Assembly (NCBI GenBank): GCA_021307315.1
Contig: JAJSPD010000026.1
Span: 434,001 to 498,000, forward strand
From: Bisporella sp. PMI_857
Taxonomy: Eukaryota; Ascomycota; Leotiomycetes; Helotiales; Helotiaceae
Direction of reading: 5' to 3'
DNA: 64,000 nucleotides
The notes under the pieces were generated by a model. The model worked only from the letters and a program-made list of their open reading frames with translations, had not been told where the DNA came from and ran no database searches. This document shows, one piece after another, positions 45,926-57,122 of this stretch. The translations under genes and the position numbers were made by a program. Each line of letters opens with the position of its first letter. Position 1 is the first letter of the stretch.

Positions 45926-47728
45926 TTAGCACACTTCTGTCTTCACGTTAGTAGCACAATGTAAGATCTTACCTTCGGCCAGGAGATCATCCTTGAAGTT
46001 AAATTTTGCATACTTTCCCTTCCTCCTCTTGGTAGTGAAGTTGCAATACTTCTCCTCGGGCACCGGCAGCATTATACCTCGACCAATCAGGGTAAAGCTG
46101 TAAACCGAATGGTCAGTCCCAGGGCGGATAATCAGATACAGGTTCCGAGTTCCAAGGAACAGATCCTCCAGTGAATTGAAGCCGTATAATAGATCCCCTT
46201 TCTGGACAGTGGTCGAGGCAAGCCCCAACAAACCGTTGTTGGTAATAAATGGGCGGTTTTCCCCAGTAGATTGATGAAGTATAATATCTTTTCCTGTATT
46301 TCCATCTTGAATGGGTGAAAAGGGGGTGGTTGGTGGGTCGGTTAACTTTTTCATATATCGAGTTCCGATTTCGTAAGTGCAATGAAAGTCACTAATGTCC
46401 AAATCTTTTACAGCAGCCCGGAAACGGTCCATTTGTATGGCGTCTGCTTGATTGAGACCAGGTGAATCGCTAGCGAGAAGTGCCTCTGGCGTCAGAGCAT
46501 CACCAACTTCAGAGATCGCGGCTACCCCTTCAATCCAGACATCAAGCCGCAGTTTCCTCATATTATTAAGTTGTGAAGCGCTGCATATACTCGCAACCGG
46601 ATGAAATGCTCCGACTTTCTCGTTCCAGAGAGGGTGTTCCAAGAGATGCTGGGTGGTCCTGGAAGAGGCAATTAAATCCTTTCCTATATATCCCCACGTT
46701 GAGACGAAGTGGGAGTCTGATGCAGTATCGGGGGTAAGTAACAATATTAAGACGTCGACATATACCTGACAGAGTGGCTTCGAGTAATCAGGAACAACCA
46801 GTCCTTGTTGGGATGCTTTCAATACTCCGATGAGTCCGTATATTCTGTCATGAACGAGTTGGCATTCAGACTTGCAGTCTGCGCACATTTCTAAGAGTCT
46901 AAGGAGTGAGAAATCCTCAGTTTTCCCACCGTACTGCTGGCGGAGAATGTTACACCCGGGGGAATTTTGGAGATTATTTTCTAGAGCTTTGGTGAACCAC
47001 GGTGGGTTATTGCCACTCTTAGCAAGTCCTTTCATTTTCCATAAGAAAGAAGTGAAGCCGTAACGGTACATATCCATCGGCATACATTTGGTTCCGCAGA
47101 AAAGATCCAGGGATGTTGCAATCAGTATTTCCTGGATGACCCAAACACGCTTCCAGTAACTCCTACAATAGAAAGCTAGCATTGCTTCCGCGGATCGACT
47201 GTCTAATGGCCCAACCCACTCGTAACCCCAGCCATCCTCCTCGGCGCTTATATGATCAAACAGCAAGTCACTATCATCTGCCGCTTCTCCTAACCATACC
47301 AAAACTTTGGTAGCATGGCGAAATATCTTCCCCATGTTAGCAACCTGCTTATTGCGCTCATGAATATCTTTTTGATTGATACATAATGCATCTATCCATA
47401 TAGTTCGCGGTTTTACCTCGTCCCGAATAGCTTCCAGTGCAGCCCGAAGGTTCTGGCGCACATCTATAGTTGTTCCATTCATAGAAATTGATTGCGGGAT
47501 CAAGGGAGGTCCCCACACGTAAGAGAGACATTCATATTGCTCTGAAGCAGAATCGAGGCCGGAATGCACTATCTTGCAATTAATAGGTGATCCTCTAGCC
47601 CCTGGTAGCAGTTCAATGAGGCGGATCTGCTGCTCTTTAAGTGGAGAGTAGGCGAATTCAGCTATGTCGCCAGAGCCGCTTGGGCCATCTCTCTGATGGC
47701 CAGGTGAGCCAGGAAGGTCTCGCGACAT
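45926..47728 (-). CDS. HET-domain (heterokaryon incompatibility) protein
   Basis: A single open exon of 600 residues. The HET domain (PF06985 type) spans about residues 65-205, with the three classic blocks: YECLSYVWG (65-73), WIDALCINQ (111-119) followed by ERNKQVANMGKIF, then VLVWLG (142-147) and YWKRVWVIQEI (191-201). HET proteins trigger growth arrest or cell death when unlike fungal individuals fuse, and many paralogues have unknown triggers. The C-terminal ~390 residues show no NACHT, WD40 or ankyrin repeats and are not recognised. The gene is intact although both neighbours are dead, suggesting recent arrival or selection. A real allorecognition role is inferred only. Confidence 0.9.
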   Translation of the reverse strand: MSRDLPGSPGHQRDGPSGSGDIAEFAYSPLKEQQIRLIELLPGARGSPINCKIVHSGLDSASEQYECLSYVWGPPLIPQSISMNGTTIDVRQNLRAALEAIRDEVKPRTIWIDALCINQKDIHERNKQVANMGKIFRHATKVLVWLGEAADDSDLLFDHISAEEDGWGYEWVGPLDSRSAEAMLAFYCRSYWKRVWVIQEILIATSLDLFCGTKCMPMDMYRYGFTSFLWKMKGLAKSGNNPPWFTKALENNLQNSPGCNILRQQYGGKTEDFSLLRLLEMCADCKSECQLVHDRIYGLIGVLKASQQGLVVPDYSKPLCQVYVDVLILLLTPDTASDSHFVSTWGYIGKDLIASSRTTQHLLEHPLWNEKVGAFHPVASICSASQLNNMRKLRLDVWIEGVAAISEVGDALTPEALLASDSPGLNQADAIQMDRFRAAVKDLDISDFHCTYEIGTRYMKKLTDPPTTPFSPIQDGNTGKDIILHQSTGENRPFITNNGLLGLASTTVQKGDLLYGFNSLEDLFLGTRNLYLIIRPGTDHSVYSFTLIGRGIMLPVPEEKYCNFTTKRRKGKYAKFNFKDDLLAEGKILHCATNVKTEVC

Positions 47729-48427
47729 CGTTGCAGCTTCTGTACTAGATGATTTCTACTGTAAGAAAATGTTTAAAATAGATAAAATAGATGTCAAAGA
47801 ACTAGCTTGGATTTGCAACAAACGAGCGGTGCTCAGGCTGACAAGACTTCCTGCAGGTATGCCTCAGGTTAGCCAATCATGTTCTAGCAAAGGATTTGGG
47901 GTTTCGGGAGCAGTTACCTCTTGCTCTTCTCTTTCTGTCCTTTGTCCTCTACTTGTTCCCAGCACGGTATCTAGCATCATCTCCCCTTTTCGCTATCTCC
48001 CTTGGCCATTCTAGAATTCATGAATGTCAATCAACCCTCTTTTAGTATTCTTCAAGGCATCGTTTCTGCTCCTCTATTTCAATAATACTATGGATATATA
48101 GCAAGCGCTAACGAAGTGATGGCGCTTATCATGTTTTCTGAGGATGAATGGAATTGGACCACGGTGAAGGAGGCAAACGAGGTCGTCAACTTTGAGGGTA
48201 CCAACGCCGTCGACAATCGCAATATGTCTAGTTGATGAAATAAATAGGCGCCTGTTGATTAGTTGAAAAAAAATTGTTATGTCGCAAAATTTTCAATTTC
48301 CCAGCAGTGTGCGTGGCAAGTACTTCCCTGAGGAGGATGTGTATGCTGGAGGCTTGCTCCGGTTCTTGCTCCGAGTAATTCTTCATTTATATGTAAGGTG
48401 AAATGGGCCATATGCGATTCTCTCTAG
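47729..48427. other. intergenic spacer
   Basis: HET promoter plus the lost 3' end of the ABC transporter remnant. An 81-codon ORF at 47769-48014 has no motif. Confidence 0.4.
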
Positions 48428-51400
48428 CTAGTCTGGGACTGTAATTTGCGGCCAGACAGCGGAAGATAAGACGCGGGATATGGGAATCGAATCTGAAAGG
48501 ATAGTACCGCTTTCGAGGGGAAGGATATGGAGGACAGCGAGAATGAGTGATGATTTACCGCCGGGTAGATTGCCTATTGGATTGAAATGGGTATGGTGAG
48601 GAAGAACTTACCTGCTTGATCGGTCGCGGATTCCGATTTGGTGCCTGGTTCAATGGTGAGGGAAACCATTTTTGGGGCTGGATTGGAGCGACTCCTGTAG
48701 AGTTAGTATGGTGCCTGAGCAACGTGTGAATTGGACAAATGCCAATACAAATACAACTACCCCATACGAAACACTCGCGTCTCTAAATCCAACTGTACCC
48801 CGCTTCTCTCTTCCCCGAGGACGATCCAGAAATTGTGCAATTGGATCGTCCCTTGGCATAACGTCCCTTGTGAAGCTCACCGTCCTCCCCACAGCACCCA
48901 GTCGTGTCTCCACGCTCGTATATACCGTGACGAGCATCTTTAGACCCTACGTAAACGTCACAACGTTCAGCAACACCACGCCAATCTCGTAGCCGCTACT
49001 CGACCGCTGATCTGGGTGCTATAGCTACCAGCACGATAGTAACAGCGACTGTACGGCTCAAGACTAGGCTCAGTCAGTACTAGGTACAGCGTAGTGCGTA
49101 AAACCGACGCTGGGAAGCATCAAACAGCTTAAAGTTGTTCCCCTCGAGACCGGCCACCACCTATGAGCTCTAATCGAGTCTAGGTCGCTGCCAGTCTCAA
49201 TCGTATGGCTGAATAGCGGGGATTTGGCCTCAAGATCCGAATACCGAACTTGGCGGGATGTTTTCAAGTAGGATCCCTCCTCTGTACGAAATACACGGTA
49301 CACGTGATCGCTGGTAGAAGTGCCTCTATCACTGGCGCTAATAACAATAAGAATGAATTGACCCATGATGCTTAACATGTTGTGGACAAGGTGAATGGTG
49401 TGGGCAGGAAACTCAATTATCGATCAAAGTTATATCTTGACTGGCTCTATTCAGTATGATTCCCATGTCGGACTCAAAAAACTGTATGTTATGTTGATGG
49501 CGGTTTGAAGGATATCCCAGTCTAAACTTCGCGCGGAACGAGGAACAATGGCTTCAACATTGAGGCAAGCCAAAAAGCTGTGTAGAAAGTGCCGTAGATA
49601 AGCTGAATATACTGGGTACGATGTTGTTCTGTAATCTGCCCCAATTCAATCCCCGGAACTTGCGATTCTGCAGAAGCGGAGTGCTCAAGTGATAGAGTTC
49701 GGTATCGCCGATACACGAGGCCTCAAGCAATAGTCTTTTCTTTCCTCAAGCTCAAGATAGCGATTCTATCCAGACAAGTCAGCGAAGCATAAATCGTAGC
49801 CACAGCATTCCAAAACCATCACCAGAGGATAGGAAATCAATCCCACAAGCGTAAGAGTATAATAAGCCGTCGAGCTTGCCAATGTGTAGGTTGAGTCTTT
49901 AGACGGGACAAATGCAAACAGTAGCAGTATAACCACTGGGAAAAGCATGCTTGAGTATGGGAACGGAAGTTCTATATGCATCCATTATTGAATAGCGTTT
50001 GTCGCGTCCAACCTCCGTATTTCTTAGGCTTTGAATGCGGGTTCCGAGAGTAGGTAGATGCCCTGTCATCCGAATACCTTTGATATTGTTTAGAAATGAG
50101 GCGGTCGTAGGGAGACGTTTCTGCACGGCGTTGAGTCATTGGCTTTATCGTTTTTGTAGGAACTTCTCAATCTGTTTAGTCCCCGGAAAAGAAGCAACGG
50201 CAATAATAGTAAGTGCTACACAAGCAAGACCTGAACAATTTCTAAGAAGATTGGCGCTATGCCTACATCAGAGCGGATGCCCGTATCTTGTGATCATTGG
50301 TTCATTCCTAAATGACGCTATCGATATAATTTATTATCAATGTTATGGCTGCCGCGTTACTTCCAGAGTCTTGCCATAAATACGTGATACGAGTCCGCCT
50401 CTCACCATCGTATTCAACTAGAACAAGCTATGGTGGTATATGGTGACGTTAAATGTTCGCTCGAGATGGATCAGGGCCGGCTGCGGCTATCAAACTGTAA
50501 CCATAATTTGCTTCGATATGGCCATTTCCACCGTATCAACAATGCTAAAGATGAGAAATGCTGAGCGAAGTTGAAGCCTATCTGACCGAGCTTAGGAATG
50601 ACAGACTCGGAGATGGGGCTTTAGAGCGTTCAGGGAAGTTTTCGAAGAAGATTTATTGTGCTTTCTGGTTGATATAGGTTCTAAATGGACTGCAAGTTGG
50701 CTTCTAATGCCTGAGATGATAATGCAGCGTTCGTTGGAAACGTATCACTCGGTACCAACAATATCTCGAACCTTCTCCATAAGAGCGGGCTGACCTAGCA
50801 GAATAGATGGCGATTGAAAATATCCAATATCATTTCGCGGGAGAGCTGTTTGTACTACGAAACGAGCCGTCCGCATTCGCTCCAGGCTTCCACATACGAG
50901 ATGACGGTCTCAGAAACAAGCCGGCGGACGCAAGAGGGGATAAAGCGGTGTTATGATCTAACAACCACATAGTGCGAAGCTAAGCGGCATCAAAACGATT
51001 CTTAGGAAGAGATATGCGCTAAGGATCACAGAGGGACGAGTACCCCTTGCGGATTCTAATCTGGACAGAATGGCAAGAACTACGGCATCGAGTATGCGTG
51101 CGCTCGATACACCAGTTTGTGGCGATGGGGGAACTAGCCATAGGGGCAACGATGATAGTTACAAATGCAGCAAAGGCAACGAGAAGAGGGTGTATTTACC
51201 TCAGCATCTCCGGTATGACGCATTAGCAATTCACTCAAAACTCTGGCAAGGACAGCTCTATTTCAGGCCAAAAAATTGAGTTTGCGTTCTTGACAAGGTA
51301 CCCGAGACGGATAGAAAAGCTGAAATTAGAAGTGCGGAAGGCGTGCGGTAGGTAGAAAGCTTTGCACGAATAGCTGAGAGAGGTCGAAGGTACCTCAACA

Positions 51401-51656
51401 ACCGCGTTGCAGAGCCGCATATTGACGTATCAAAAGGCAACTCTTCGCCTGCAAACAACCAGGCGACGCAGAGCACCAGCGCCGGGCAATACCAACACAT
51501 TGCCTCGGGAAACGTTCTGCAACATGCACATTTTGCACTCCGGCATGTATGACCACAAGAACAATTAGGAAAGCCAAAGCACGTAAGCATGATGCCAACC
51601 CGATTACCAAAACACACAAAACCAATTGGCTGGTTCGAAAACACGAGGAAAGACAT
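48428..51656 (-). pseudogene. Decayed ABC-C (MRP-type) multidrug transporter
   Basis: Translating all minus-strand frames gives, in the right order, pieces of one fungal ABC-C pump. The N-terminal membrane domain (near 51150) has RGTRPSVILSAYLFL. The TMD1 linker (near 50840) carries DIFNRHLF. The TMD1 core (50700-49750) includes SESVIPKL, ISSEHLTSPYTT and FLNNIKGIRMTG, then LFPVVILLLFAFVPSKDSTY and ASSTAYYTLTLVGLISYPL. TMD2 (49550-49080) has GQFILIVISA, YLKTSRQVRYSDLEAKSPLF and SHTIETGSDLDSIRAHRWWP. The start of NBD2 (48900-48428) has MLVTVYTSVETRLGAV, SFTRDVMP, TVGFRDASVSYG and a Walker-A relic GGKSSLI. NBD1 is missing altogether, many stops fall where Trp is expected, and the sequence ends before the ABC signature. 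A functional protein is impossible. Confidence 0.82.
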
Positions 51657-52498
51657 ATCGCCCCTTGCGGCGAATCCCCCTTGCGCGCTTGGGGAAAAAA
51701 AAAAAAAAAAACGTTGGACTGAATATATGGGGGGTTAACTGTACCTTTTTACGCCAATCACCGTCCTCGGCCCTCATCCGTAATAGGAAGGTCGAGCATT
51801 GCGAAGCTCGGGGTTGAAATTGGGCTGGCAAAGCTTTGAAAGGGGAAAGGTGACGATAATAAAAGCAATCATGTCTCTTTTTTTTTTTAATTTCCAAACT
51901 CGCCGGCAGCGATATTATGGTCCATGTTGACACGGACGACGGGCTTATCCAACTACCGAGAGAAAGAGCGAAAGCAAGCAAAACGCGAAGGTTCTCCCAC
52001 TTAGGAATGTGTAGGCTCGAAGCGGACCGGGGATTTGATTAACAGCGAAGAGGAAATGCGTTCGGTATTGTCTGTCAGAGCAAGAAGTTATAGCTGCCAT
52101 GAGCACAGAAGCTGCCAATTGAAAGAGCAGAGAAACTCCATTCCAGATCTAATAGAGTAAGGGGAAAACCAACAGCTAGCGTGCTGGACTCCCAGATCCG
52201 AATATAGTAAAAACCAGTATGCATCAAACACCCTACAGAGCTCTCCCTTTGATAAGTAGAGCCCGAGATGAGAAAATTTTTGCCCATTCCATTTGTCAGA
52301 CAATAAACTGCAAGACCCGTTCAGATGTATGCCATCGATACAAGGCTCCTTGGTAACTTCGAGGCCTCCCTCCATGCCTCTCTCTCCGTTTATAATATCG
52401 AGAGACCATTATCCACTCCGTTTCCTCACCCGGAAACACTCCCACATGAGCATTTCCCTCGCACCCCTTTCTGCATGCAGCCATCCTACACAATTTTT
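51657..52498. other. intergenic spacer
   Basis: Contains an A17 tract (51695-51711). The overlapping ORFs near 52300-52680 are antisense shadows of the Ras gene. No other gene seen. Confidence 0.45.
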
Positions 52499-53361
52499 CT
52501 ACATGATCACACACTTGCCACAGCATCCGCTGTCCTTGTCGTCACCCTCAGTATCAAATTCGTTCTTTGGGCCGCCGCTGCCCGAGTTGCCACTGCCACG
52601 GTCTGGTCCTGCTTGTTCCTTATTATAGCGTCTGATTTCGCGGACGATATCGTAGAAGGCGACTTCGACATTGATGCGTGACTTCGCCGAGGTCTCGATA
52701 AATTTGCATCCAAACGACTTCGCCAATTGCTCTCCCTCTGTAGACTATCATCAGCTCCCAAGCAACGCGGAAGAGGCTTCATGGCGAAGCAGTAACGTAA
52801 AACATACCTTGCTTTGATACCTGTCTCTCGCCCTCCAAATCGCACTTGTTACCCACCACGATGATCGGGAAGTAGTCCTTATCCTTTACTCTTAGGATCT
52901 GTTGTTGGAAAGTCCGGATTTCCTCAAAGCTCTGCCTGCTCGTGATGCTGTAAACCAGTAAGAATCCTTCGCCCGTTCGCATGTATTGCTCGCGCATCGC
53001 CGAGTACTCCTCCTGTCCAGCCGTATCAAGCACATCCAGCAGCGCAACCTCGTCATCAATCACGCATTGTTTACGGTACGAGTCTAGTTGCATATTTCGG
53101 TCAGCTTATGAGGTAGGGATGCCGATAGCTGAAGGGACAAGGACATGATAAGCGCTTACCTTCGATTGTGGGATCATATTCATCGACGAAATGGCTTTGT
53201 ATCAATTGAATCGTGAGGCAAGACTTTCCGACACCACCACCACCTACGACGACGAGCTTGTACTCTCTCAAAAACTGCTCGCGGGGACCGCAATTGTCAG
53301 TTTTTCTGTGCGCCAGGGCGACTAGCGCCAATCAGCGGAGCTTGCTCACCTTGGAGGCCAT
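52499..53361 (-). CDS. ras1: Ras small GTPase (RasA/Ras1 type)
   Basis: Membrane-anchored GTP switch controlling growth, polarity and cAMP/MAPK signalling. Exons (minus) are 53361-53350, 53274-53160, 53083-52808 and 52737-52499, giving 213 residues, the usual size of filamentous-fungal RasA. The first exon encodes only MASK. G boxes: GGGGVGKS (15-22, wild-type glycines at the positions matching human 12 and 13), YDPTIEDSY effector loop (38-45), [15 protein letters not shown] (62 on), NKCD (121-124) and ETSAK (149-153). The hypervariable tail ends with two cysteines and CVIM, a farnesylation CAAX box preceded by a GCCGK palmitoylation-type site. All introns are GT/AG and in phase. A long upstream region with hexamer repeats and pyrimidine tracts suggests a long 5' UTR or promoter. 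Confidence 0.96.
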
Positions 53362-53691
53362 CTTATTGTTAGAATGTATCGATTAATCACTTTTTGTCAT
53401 GGACTGGCAGACCTGGTCGGTCGTCGGCTGCTGAGACTGGCGTCACAGAAGAAGAGGCCGTTATCTCTGCGTGTTTCCGTGGTTGGGAAAAGCAGGATAA
53501 AGGATTGTATCGAGCGATCGACTCCTTGCGTTACCGGGGTTAGGGGGGGAATTAAAAAAATCAACGAGCGTCCGTGACGAAGCCAACCCTTATACCAGAT
53601 CGATTGATCAAAATGATGGGAACTGGGGACGGAACGTTTTTGATCGGATGATTGCAAATCCAGCAAGAAGATTTGGTCGTAGCGGGCACAA

Positions 53692-53733
53692 GATCAGGAT
53701 CAAGATCAAGATCAGGATCAGGATCAGGGTCAA
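53692..53733 (+). repeat. GATCAR hexamer array, seven units
   Basis: GATCAG/GATCAA units in tandem, the last one degenerate (GGTCAA), about 330 nt upstream of the ras start codon. Confidence 0.75.
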
Positions 53734-53972
53734 AGAGTCCAAAGGAGGAGAAGAGAGATCGATCGCGTTAGGTCAGGGAGTTAAGTCAGTCAGTCAGTGA
53801 GTAGTAGAAGGTAGAGTATGAGTAGTGATAGAATTGGAATGAAATGGGTTTGTAAGTAAGGTGAACTGGGTGTGCTCTGCTCTGGATGTGGTCTGCACTC
53901 CGCGCTTGCGAACAGGGATATCACTTCCTGGCAGAATTTATAGGCTCTGGTTGCTTGTGTTATGTGGGCGCC

Positions 53973-53992
53973 TTTTTTTTTTTTTTTTTTTT
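53973..53992 (+). repeat. T20 homopolymer
   Basis: Twenty consecutive T in the region upstream of ras. On the minus strand this is a poly(dA) tract, a common nucleosome-excluding promoter element. Confidence 0.75.
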
Positions 53993-55771
53993 GGGCTATG
54001 GCTGTACTTTATTTTACTGTTCCTATCACTGTAATAATGACTTTTGACGGACTAACTAACTAACTGACTAACTAACAGACTGAATGCTTGATTGCTTTCT
54101 TTACCTCAAACTGGTAGTTGGTAACTGGTAACTGGAAACTGTCCCCCGGTCCTCCAGAATAGGAATAGGGGAAGAAGGGGCAGGAAGAAGAAGAAGAGGA
54201 AGGGGAACCCACCCACCACCAGCACACCACTACCACTACCACCACCACAACTCAATGCGACAACGCCCTCTTCACACACCTGAAAATACTCCCCTTTGCT
54301 CGGCAGGTTATGTGATCTCGATCGTGATTTGCCCACTTTCATCCATTGATTCATGTATTTACCGGGATAAACACGTTTCCATCAACCTTCGAAACCCCCT
54401 TCTGGGGGGCCAGGACAGTGGCCCATCCTTCTTATAGCGCCTGTATTCCCCCATCCCTCCCCCCCCCCTTAAGCATACATCATATATCCTACACCCTGCA
54501 TCGTATATCATATATCATACATAAGTACATATGTGTGTGTGTATGTATCTATATATGAACCCATCCGTTCCTATAATTGTTCATCAACAGCCTTCCTCCT
54601 AAAAAAAAACCCCCGTTGGCTCACGGTCCTGGTGGCCGTGTATAAGGCGGAGGAAGATGATTGACGATCATAGATGGCTTGCTTGCATCAAGCCATCTTA
54701 TGATTTCGCAGCAAGCCCGTTTGACCCCTTTTCTCGGGTCGAACCAAAAAAAAAAGGGGACTACCACATAACGTCCAACGATCTCTCTCTCTCCCTCTCT
54801 ATCTCTCTCTATCCCCTTGTTTTGCCTTATTACGGGAGACAGAGAGAGCGGAGAGCGTAACAAAAGACGGCATATGTTTGGTTTCTTGTTCCTTAGTTTT
54901 GGTCGCTTTTGAAACTTCCACCCCTCCATCATCGGCTGCCATTCCTGCCGCAAAGCACTGTGCCCATACCCGGCAGATAGGCAATTCTCTCTCTTTCTCT
55001 CTTTTGCTTCTTTCTACAGCATGCATGACGATGCAACCCACCTAGGAGATCTCGGGTACGTATCGTTGGTGAAATACACCATCATCACCATCATCATAAC
55101 CATTTATTGATCAACAAACGTGATATTGGGGGTGGGATGCGATCCTGGATGTCCATGCGAAGCTTTTGGGGCGCATGATGTTTCGATCACCAGGCTCCAA
55201 GCTCTCTCCCCCGGCTCGCCTCCACGCCCGCGCCCAGTTTCATCACACATTTAACATCTACAACCTGTCATCCCCATCCTATTGAACTGGAATTCTATAC
55301 TCTTCGCATGAGAAGGGGGGTGTGTTGGGCACACCGTTCTACGTTCTGAAATTTCTACACTAAGGAAATTAATCTCCGATATCACGAATGGTCATCTCTT
55401 TTCTTGGCTTGGACGACCACAACGGCCATGGCGTTTGAGAATCCTTTATTATTTGTTATACTGTAGCTAGTGACAACGTGTAGCTATCACATTTGCCCAG
55501 CTCTTAGCAATATTTATCATATTCACACCGATTTGTGCAATGTTCTCCAATCAGTGTTCCAGGTGTCTGTATCTATGTGCACATTGTATTGAAACTTCGG
55601 CATCATTGCTTTTTCTCTTCGTCTGTGTCGTCTTGGCCCTCCACCTCTCTAATTGGGAAGTCAGTAAGATTGATACTTCGGGATGAAGCAAATGCTCTTA
55701 ACAGATCGACCTTTTCGTCAAATAAATGGATAAAATAGCTGATGGGGCACGCCGAAAAGAATGATGACGCC

Positions 55772-57122
55772 TTACATCTTATATCCTTTGACGTTCTTCT
55801 CAACATCCGAAACGAGGCTTTCCAGAAGTGATAGATCTCTGCGAGGGCATCAGCAACGTTATTTTCAACGTGCCAGTTCACGTCAAACTCTTACCTTCCA
55901 ACAAGAGTTACGGTATTATTCTTTTTACCCCAACGTGGATAGCTGCCGACTTTAACTGCAGGACCCCATGTCAGTGAATGTCAAACATCCTGCATCAATT
56001 GTCATGATATGGTTAGGTAGGCATCACTTACCTCCCTTAGGCTCTACTTCACTGGCCAGCTCTGTCAGATAAGATGCAACCTCACTTTCCGGCAACGGTG
56101 TGGAAATAAGTATCCTATGTATTCCCTTTCCTGAATCCGATAGGCGTGGCTGCAGAAATGGCTGCAGCCCGTCCAAAAGGCGTTCGAAAAGTCGGGGAAC
56201 TCCAGGAAGAATATGTATATTTCCGTTGATGCATGCAACCGGTACCCATAAGTCATCATGAGGAAATATGACTTGGCTCTTGGCGTCTCGCTGCGGATCA
56301 TGAGGGAGCTCGATCATTCTGAACTTTGCCTTGCGAGCAGGAGTATCTTCATCCCAGTTAAATGGCCTTGAGAGCTTCTTCATTTTCTCAAATGTTTCTT
56401 GGTGAAACTTCAGTTGTAAGCCAAACGCTTTAGCTATCGACTGGTATGTAATGTCATCGTGGCTATACGAACTCAGCATTTGTAGTTGACAGTTGGGATT
56501 TGTTCCAGCATTGGTCGATTCAGGCACCTGAAAGTTGGGACTTCCAAACATTCACATTTTACGAAGTCGAGTTGCAAGACCAGACATCACATACGTAGGG
56601 CCAATCCCCCCACTTGTAACCACGAAATCGTAATTATTGCTCATGCGCTGCACAGCTTCGATGATCTCGTGTTCATCGTCCGCAATAACCTCTATCCTTT
56701 TCAAAGCCTGCGCAGGTCAGAACCTTATCTTTCATGTACTACTGAAGCTCGTACCATCCCCAGCTTGAAGCAGAATTTGGCCATGTACGCGGAATTCGTC
56801 TGCGGTCCATCAGTCCGTCTCCACTGTGATATGTGCTTGTAAACCTTACGTCGACGGTCTGCAAACCATGAATTAGCTAATGGCTCCTCATCCTATGCTT
56901 TATAGAGCCTACCTTGCCACCCAAGACCTCATCTCCAATGATCAGACATGCAGCCGTGTTTATAGTTCTCTTGTTCTGCTCATTGGAAGCAGCAGCAGTA
57001 GCAGCAGCAGATGGTGAGGTCATCCTAGCGGTGCCTCTTACAGCAGCAGCAGCGGAGGTATGAGCGTAGTTAGGGAGAGGACGGGAAAAGTGTCGTGCCA
57101 CTTGTGACAACCTGGAGAACAT
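55772..57122 (-). CDS. Molybdopterin-binding-domain protein (MoCF_biosynth / CinA-FLAD1 N-terminal type)
   Basis: Related to the MPT-binding domain found in CinA and at the N-terminus of human FAD synthase. Seven exons (minus): 57122-56913, 56858-56850, 56799-56755, 56707-56595, 56462-56032, 55955-55895 and 55838-55772, giving 311 residues; every junction is in phase. Exon 2 is a 9-nt microexon encoding Thr-Val-Asp. The N-terminal ~65 residues are Arg/Ser/Ala-rich, like a mitochondrial presequence. Domain motifs are CLIIGDEVLGGKTVDTNSAY, KRIEVIADDEHEI, TSGGIGPTHDDITYQSIAKA and ILPGVPRLFE. The tail RDLSLLESLVSDVEKNVKGY ends the family. Length is normal for the stand-alone fungal form. Whether it acts on molybdopterin or on FAD-type nucleotides is not decided by sequence. 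An internal Met (TARMTSP) could give a cytosolic form. Confidence 0.88.

Larger units (their letters stand above)
53362..55771. promoter_or_regulatory. long noncoding region upstream of ras and downstream of the molybdopterin-domain gene
   Basis: 2.4 kb without a supportable gene. Rich in simple repeats: a GATCAR hexamer array, T20, ACTA repeats near 54050-54080, CCACCACT-type repeats near 54210-54250, CT tracts near 54780-54815 and ATC repeats near 55080. Probably the ras promoter and 5' UTR plus the 3' region of the next gene. Confidence 0.4.

Noticed and set aside
48672..48992. Plus-strand ORFs over the ABC relic
   Set aside because: The opposite strand gives clear ABC-C transporter homology, so these are shadows.
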